From: Salinicola rhizosphaerae
GTDB taxonomy: Bacteria; Pseudomonadota; Gammaproteobacteria; Pseudomonadales; Halomonadaceae
NCBI RefSeq assembly: GCF_014652715.1
Contig: NZ_BMZI01000003.1
Location: forward strand, 315,854 to 379,853
DNA length: 64,000 nt
Direction: 5' to 3'
Shown here: positions 61,511 to 64,000 of the stretch, one piece after another
How the letters are laid out: each line of letters starts with the position of its first letter
Numbering within the stretch: position 1 is the stretch's first letter
Notes under the pieces: model-generated
Databases searched by the model: none
The model's input: the letters and a program-made list of their open reading frames with translations, nothing else
What the model was told of the DNA's origin: nothing
Made by a program: the position numbers and the translations under genes

Positions 61511-62701
61511 TCAGAAGCTGAACGACGTTTGAATCATCAGCATATTCCAATACTGCTCAGTTTCATCTTCTTTGTTATCTTGCCTAGGTAGCCAACCCGT
61601 CCCATTGACGTGATGTAATTCTGCTTGAGCACGCCATGCTGGAGTAATGGACCACTGGATCCCCGTCGTTACATCCTTGGCGAATCGTGAGTAATCATAG
61701 CCAGCGCCGCTTTTCGCGTAATGACTTCCGTCACGATCGTTCCTGTCACTGACTGTATAATCGTAACGCACCAGCCATTGCCATTGTTTCGAGAATCTGT
61801 ACTGGTACTGCAAATACCAACTTTCACCATCTGCAGTGCTGTTGTAGCCTGCGCGGTGAAAGTCTTTCAACCGCTTTCTCTGAAACTCGTACTCAGCCGT
61901 CAAACTCCATTTTTCCGCATTATATTGAAGAGACAGGATGGTTGGCTGAAAAATAAATGTTCCATCGACATTCGTTTCTTGACGAGATTGGTAGTCCGCC
62001 CTCACCTCCGCCACGCTAACCCCAAGATTTAGTTTTCCTCCTGCATGGGAATACATGACCTGACCAATCGTCGACAACCTCCCCTCGAGGTTAGGATTAC
62101 TGGAAGAGAGCGAAATTTCGGCATCACTATTAACTTGGGGTAAACCGATACCTCCTTGGAGATACAGGGTACCGTTTGAAAATCGCTCTTCGTCGTAAAC
62201 GGTCACGCCATCTGACGCCAATCCCAAAGAACGACTTCGATCAAAATAGATTGACTGAGGGAGCAAAATTCCCGGACGGGTCGAGGGAGCATCCCTAGTT
62301 TGGTTATAGAAGCCAAAAGGATTTTTAAAGCGCCCAACCTGGATGCCTAGCGCCCGGCTCTCATCCGCGACGAACTGATAATCGACAATGCCGTAATCGA
62401 GCTTTGGTTGCCATCCGTCACCGTAGTTACCGGCCTTTCGACTCAAAACCTGGCCGGCAACCAAGACGTCTCGCATCGGCCGAACCGAAGCGTTTAGGCC
62501 CAACTCTGTATATTCCCAACTTCCACCGCTATCGCTGCTGGGACCAAAGAAATCATTATGGTCGGTCAGAATCAACGCTTGGCTCATGAAGCCATGAACC
62601 TGAAAGGTATCGCCCACGCCTTGCGCTTGCACTGAGCCGGCAGAGATAAGGGCCGTCAGGGTCATAAGCGCTCTCATGCGCTTGATTTTCTTAGTTGACA
62701 T
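61511..62701 (-). CDS. Outer-membrane beta-barrel (porin-like) protein, locus B
   Basis: 396-aa precursor. The signal peptide is RALMTLTALISAGSVQAQG, followed by a barrel opening with VHGFMSQALILTDHNDFFG and ending with MLMIQTSFSF, where the final Phe is the assembly signal. LGIQVGRFKNPFGFYNQTRDAP is a typical porin-4-like strand with interior channel residues. The start at 62701 overlaps the PstS-like stop by 11 bases; ATG at 62677 is an alternative. Operon partner of the small periplasmic protein and GGDEF-EAL gene. Confidence 0.86.
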   Translation of the reverse strand: MSTKKIKRMRALMTLTALISAGSVQAQGVGDTFQVHGFMSQALILTDHNDFFGPSSDSGGSWEYTELGLNASVRPMRDVLVAGQVLSRKAGNYGDGWQPKLDYGIVDYQFVADESRALGIQVGRFKNPFGFYNQTRDAPSTRPGILLPQSIYFDRSRSLGLASDGVTVYDEERFSNGTLYLQGGIGLPQVNSDAEISLSSSNPNLEGRLSTIGQVMYSHAGGKLNLGVSVAEVRADYQSRQETNVDGTFIFQPTILSLQYNAEKWSLTAEYEFQRKRLKDFHRAGYNSTADGESWYLQYQYRFSKQWQWLVRYDYTVSDRNDRDGSHYAKSGAGYDYSRFAKDVTTGIQWSITPAWRAQAELHHVNGTGWLPRQDNKEDETEQYWNMLMIQTSFSF

Positions 62702-63125
62702 CGATCACCCGGACCTGGCTATTCAGGTCTGATTGCTGGATATAACCGATACTGCCTGGCGTCGATGAGATCGCCTGTAACATGGCAGTTTCATCCGGCA
62801 CTTCATTAGGTGCCTGGCCGGTACCCGAGAATACGGCTCGATCCCATGCCAACCGAAGCTGGTGTGGATAAACGCCGAGAACCTTTTTCGAGAAACGCTC
62901 ATGAAGCGGGTTATCGTCCGGTAGCACGAAGACGTGAACCGCCTGCCCGTCAGGGAGCGTGCGCTGACGCATGGCGAAGATAGCTCTCACGGTCTCCAGC
63001 GGCAGGGCCTTCTGCTGCACGGAAACATTGCCGACGACGACGATAGCGTCGTCATCGGCCTGGCCAGGCTCGCCAAGCATCGGTAGCAATGCCGCTACCA
63101 GGCAGACAGTCAGGAATCGTCGCAT
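62691..63125 (-). CDS. Half-length PstS-like periplasmic protein (locus B)
   Basis: 144 aa with signal peptide FLTVCLVAALLPMLGEPGQA. The mature domain shows LETVRAIFAMRQRTLPDGQ, LAWDRAVFSGTGQAP and LQAISSTPGSIGYIQQSDL, each aligning with the locus A protein (MGRYRKLPNG, VFSGEASPP, NANTLGYM). GGGAG precedes the ATG at 63125. First gene of the locus B operon. Too short for a full PstS, so it is better seen as a sensor or adaptor. Confidence 0.85.
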   Translation of the reverse strand: MRRFLTVCLVAALLPMLGEPGQADDDAIVVVGNVSVQQKALPLETVRAIFAMRQRTLPDGQAVHVFVLPDDNPLHERFSKKVLGVYPHQLRLAWDRAVFSGTGQAPNEVPDETAMLQAISSTPGSIGYIQQSDLNSQVRVIDVN

Positions 63126-63654
63126 GCCACGCGACTCCCGTTTCCGGCCAACCTCGTCATGCTGCCCTGTTCCCCGTAGTGAAAACGCTTGCGCCCGTTC
63201 GATGACGCCACCGGGTCTCATTGATCATTGTTTATCTGCCGAGCGTGACAGAAGAGGCCGTCTCGGTAGACGTAGAATAGCGCTCCCAATGCCTGCCTAC
63301 TCGCGATGCAACCAAAACGTGAGCACTCACTCGGGCGCCATCCTGCAGCGCTTTGGCGCTCGATCACACCGCATCGCTTTCACCAGCGACGCTACCGGTA
63401 GAGCGATGTCGGCATCAGAATCAATAGCATACGCAGGTTACTAAATTCAGCACAGATAACATTAGCAATCATCGAAAGTTGCCGGGCCTCGACGGAGGTG
63501 CCGGCCTTCTCCGGCATTCTTTCGCGCCTCCGGAGGCGCGCGCTTTTCAGCCTCTCCCGCTTAGCGCGACCTGGCGTTGTCTCCTAACCTTCAGGCTGAG
63601 GGAGCCAACCGGCTGACAGGATTGGTCGAACGACGATCAGGGAGGAGCATGACC
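63126..63654. other. 529-bp intergenic region with GC-rich hairpin
   Basis: No gene supported. CGCGCCTCCGGAGGCGCG (63523-63540) is a perfect palindrome followed by CGCTTTTC, a possible terminator or structured leader. The upstream promoter of the locus B operon presumably lies near 63150-63250. Confidence 0.5.
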
Positions 63655-64000
63655 ATGACGATTTTCGAAGCGTTACGCGAGAGCCACGACAAGCAGCGCC
63701 GTTTGATGGATCTGCTGGTCAAGACGCATGGCGATAGTGAGGGACGCGACGAGCTGTTCAAGCGCTTGAAAGCCGAGCTCGAGAACCACGCCGCCGCCGA
63801 AGAACGCGCGCTTTACATGCCGATGATGGAACACGACATGTCGCAGGAAAAAGCCCGTCACAGCATTGCGGAGCACCACGACATCGACGAAATGCTCGAA
63901 ACGCTCGGAGCCATGCCGTACGACTCTCCCGCCTGGCTGACCAACGCCAAAAAGCTTCAGCATCTCGTGACGCATCATCTCGATGAGGAGGAACACGAGA
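63655..64000 (+). CDS. Hemerythrin-like (HHE) domain protein, 3' end beyond window
   Basis: Partial protein of at least 115 aa. Conserved His/Glu iron ligands of the cation-binding HHE fold appear in order: RESHDKQRRLMDLL, LENHAAAEERALYMPM, EHHDIDEML and HHLDEEEHE. Such proteins bind oxygen or sense iron/redox state. GGGAGGAG lies seven bases before the ATG at 63655; an ATG at 63649 is too close to it. The gene runs off the window end. Confidence 0.9.
   Translation, partial: MTIFEALRESHDKQRRLMDLLVKTHGDSEGRDELFKRLKAELENHAAAEERALYMPMMEHDMSQEKARHSIAEHHDIDEMLETLGAMPYDSPAWLTNAKKLQHLVTHHLDEEEHE

Noticed and set aside
62971-63444. 157-codon plus-strand frame near the window end
   Set aside because: Antisense to the start of the PstS-like gene and its leader; no recognisable protein features.

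Overview
The window is a GC-rich chromosomal segment with a gene set typical of a moderately halophilic gammaproteobacterium. The closest fit is Halomonadaceae (Halomonas, Salinicola or Chromohalobacter type). This rests on gene content and protein character only (glycolate oxidase with a GlcA/LldP permease, YdeP-type oxidoreductase, MtfA, GlsB, carnitine-type uptake, many LysR regulators). No rRNA, tRNA, CRISPR array, prophage or intact insertion sequence was seen.

Layout. 1-13.7 kb: an YdfG-type dehydrogenase (cut by the window edge), a TauE/SafE exporter, then a catabolic block: class III aminotransferase, MocR regulator, GltS-type symporter, YtcJ-type amidohydrolase, CobW GTPase, a complete polar amino-acid ABC importer and a 2-hydroxyacid dehydrogenase. 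A 16-base motif shared by the aminotransferase and importer upstream regions suggests one regulon. 13.7-17.6 kb: two GSTs divergent from a YdeP molybdoenzyme. 18-24.4 kb: glycolate permease and glcDEFG. 24.6-30.3 kb: RluF with a long basic tail, an IclR regulator, and cysJ-cysI. 30.6-35.5 kb: housekeeping and stress genes (GST, DUF748, YgjV, dienelactone hydrolase, GlsB, flavin reductase).

35.6-38.8 kb is a three-gene operon: outer-membrane barrel, half-length PstS-like periplasmic protein, and a membrane PAS-GGDEF cyclase. 58.7-63.1 kb carries a second operon with the same three parts, ending in a CACHE-like/PAS/GGDEF/EAL protein. The two small periplasmic proteins are clearly homologous. 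I regard this recurring unit as the best candidate for a little-described signalling system.

39-41.4 kb: an acetyltransferase-nitrilase fusion and mtfA. 41.4-44.1 kb is a decaying, partly AT-rich islet: yefM-yoeB, an mtfA 3' fragment, a GNAT gene broken by one stop, a broken antitoxin and a second intact RelB/ParE-type module. 44.2-48.8 kb: a CbiX-like protein and a LysR-controlled flavodoxin/aldo-keto reductase/DUF1330 cluster whose reductase is frameshifted. 49-54.1 kb: threonine aldolase, a LysR gene, gamma-butyrobetaine dioxygenase (TTG start) and a betaine/carnitine binding protein. 54.2-54.6 kb holds two copies of a 90-bp structured element ending in terminators, possibly small RNAs. 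54.7-57.8 kb: a LysR gene divergent from a fluoroacetate-dehalogenase-like hydrolase and a tartrate/D-malate dehydrogenase. 57.9-58.6 kb: an exosortase-associated acyltransferase. The window closes in a hemerythrin-domain gene.
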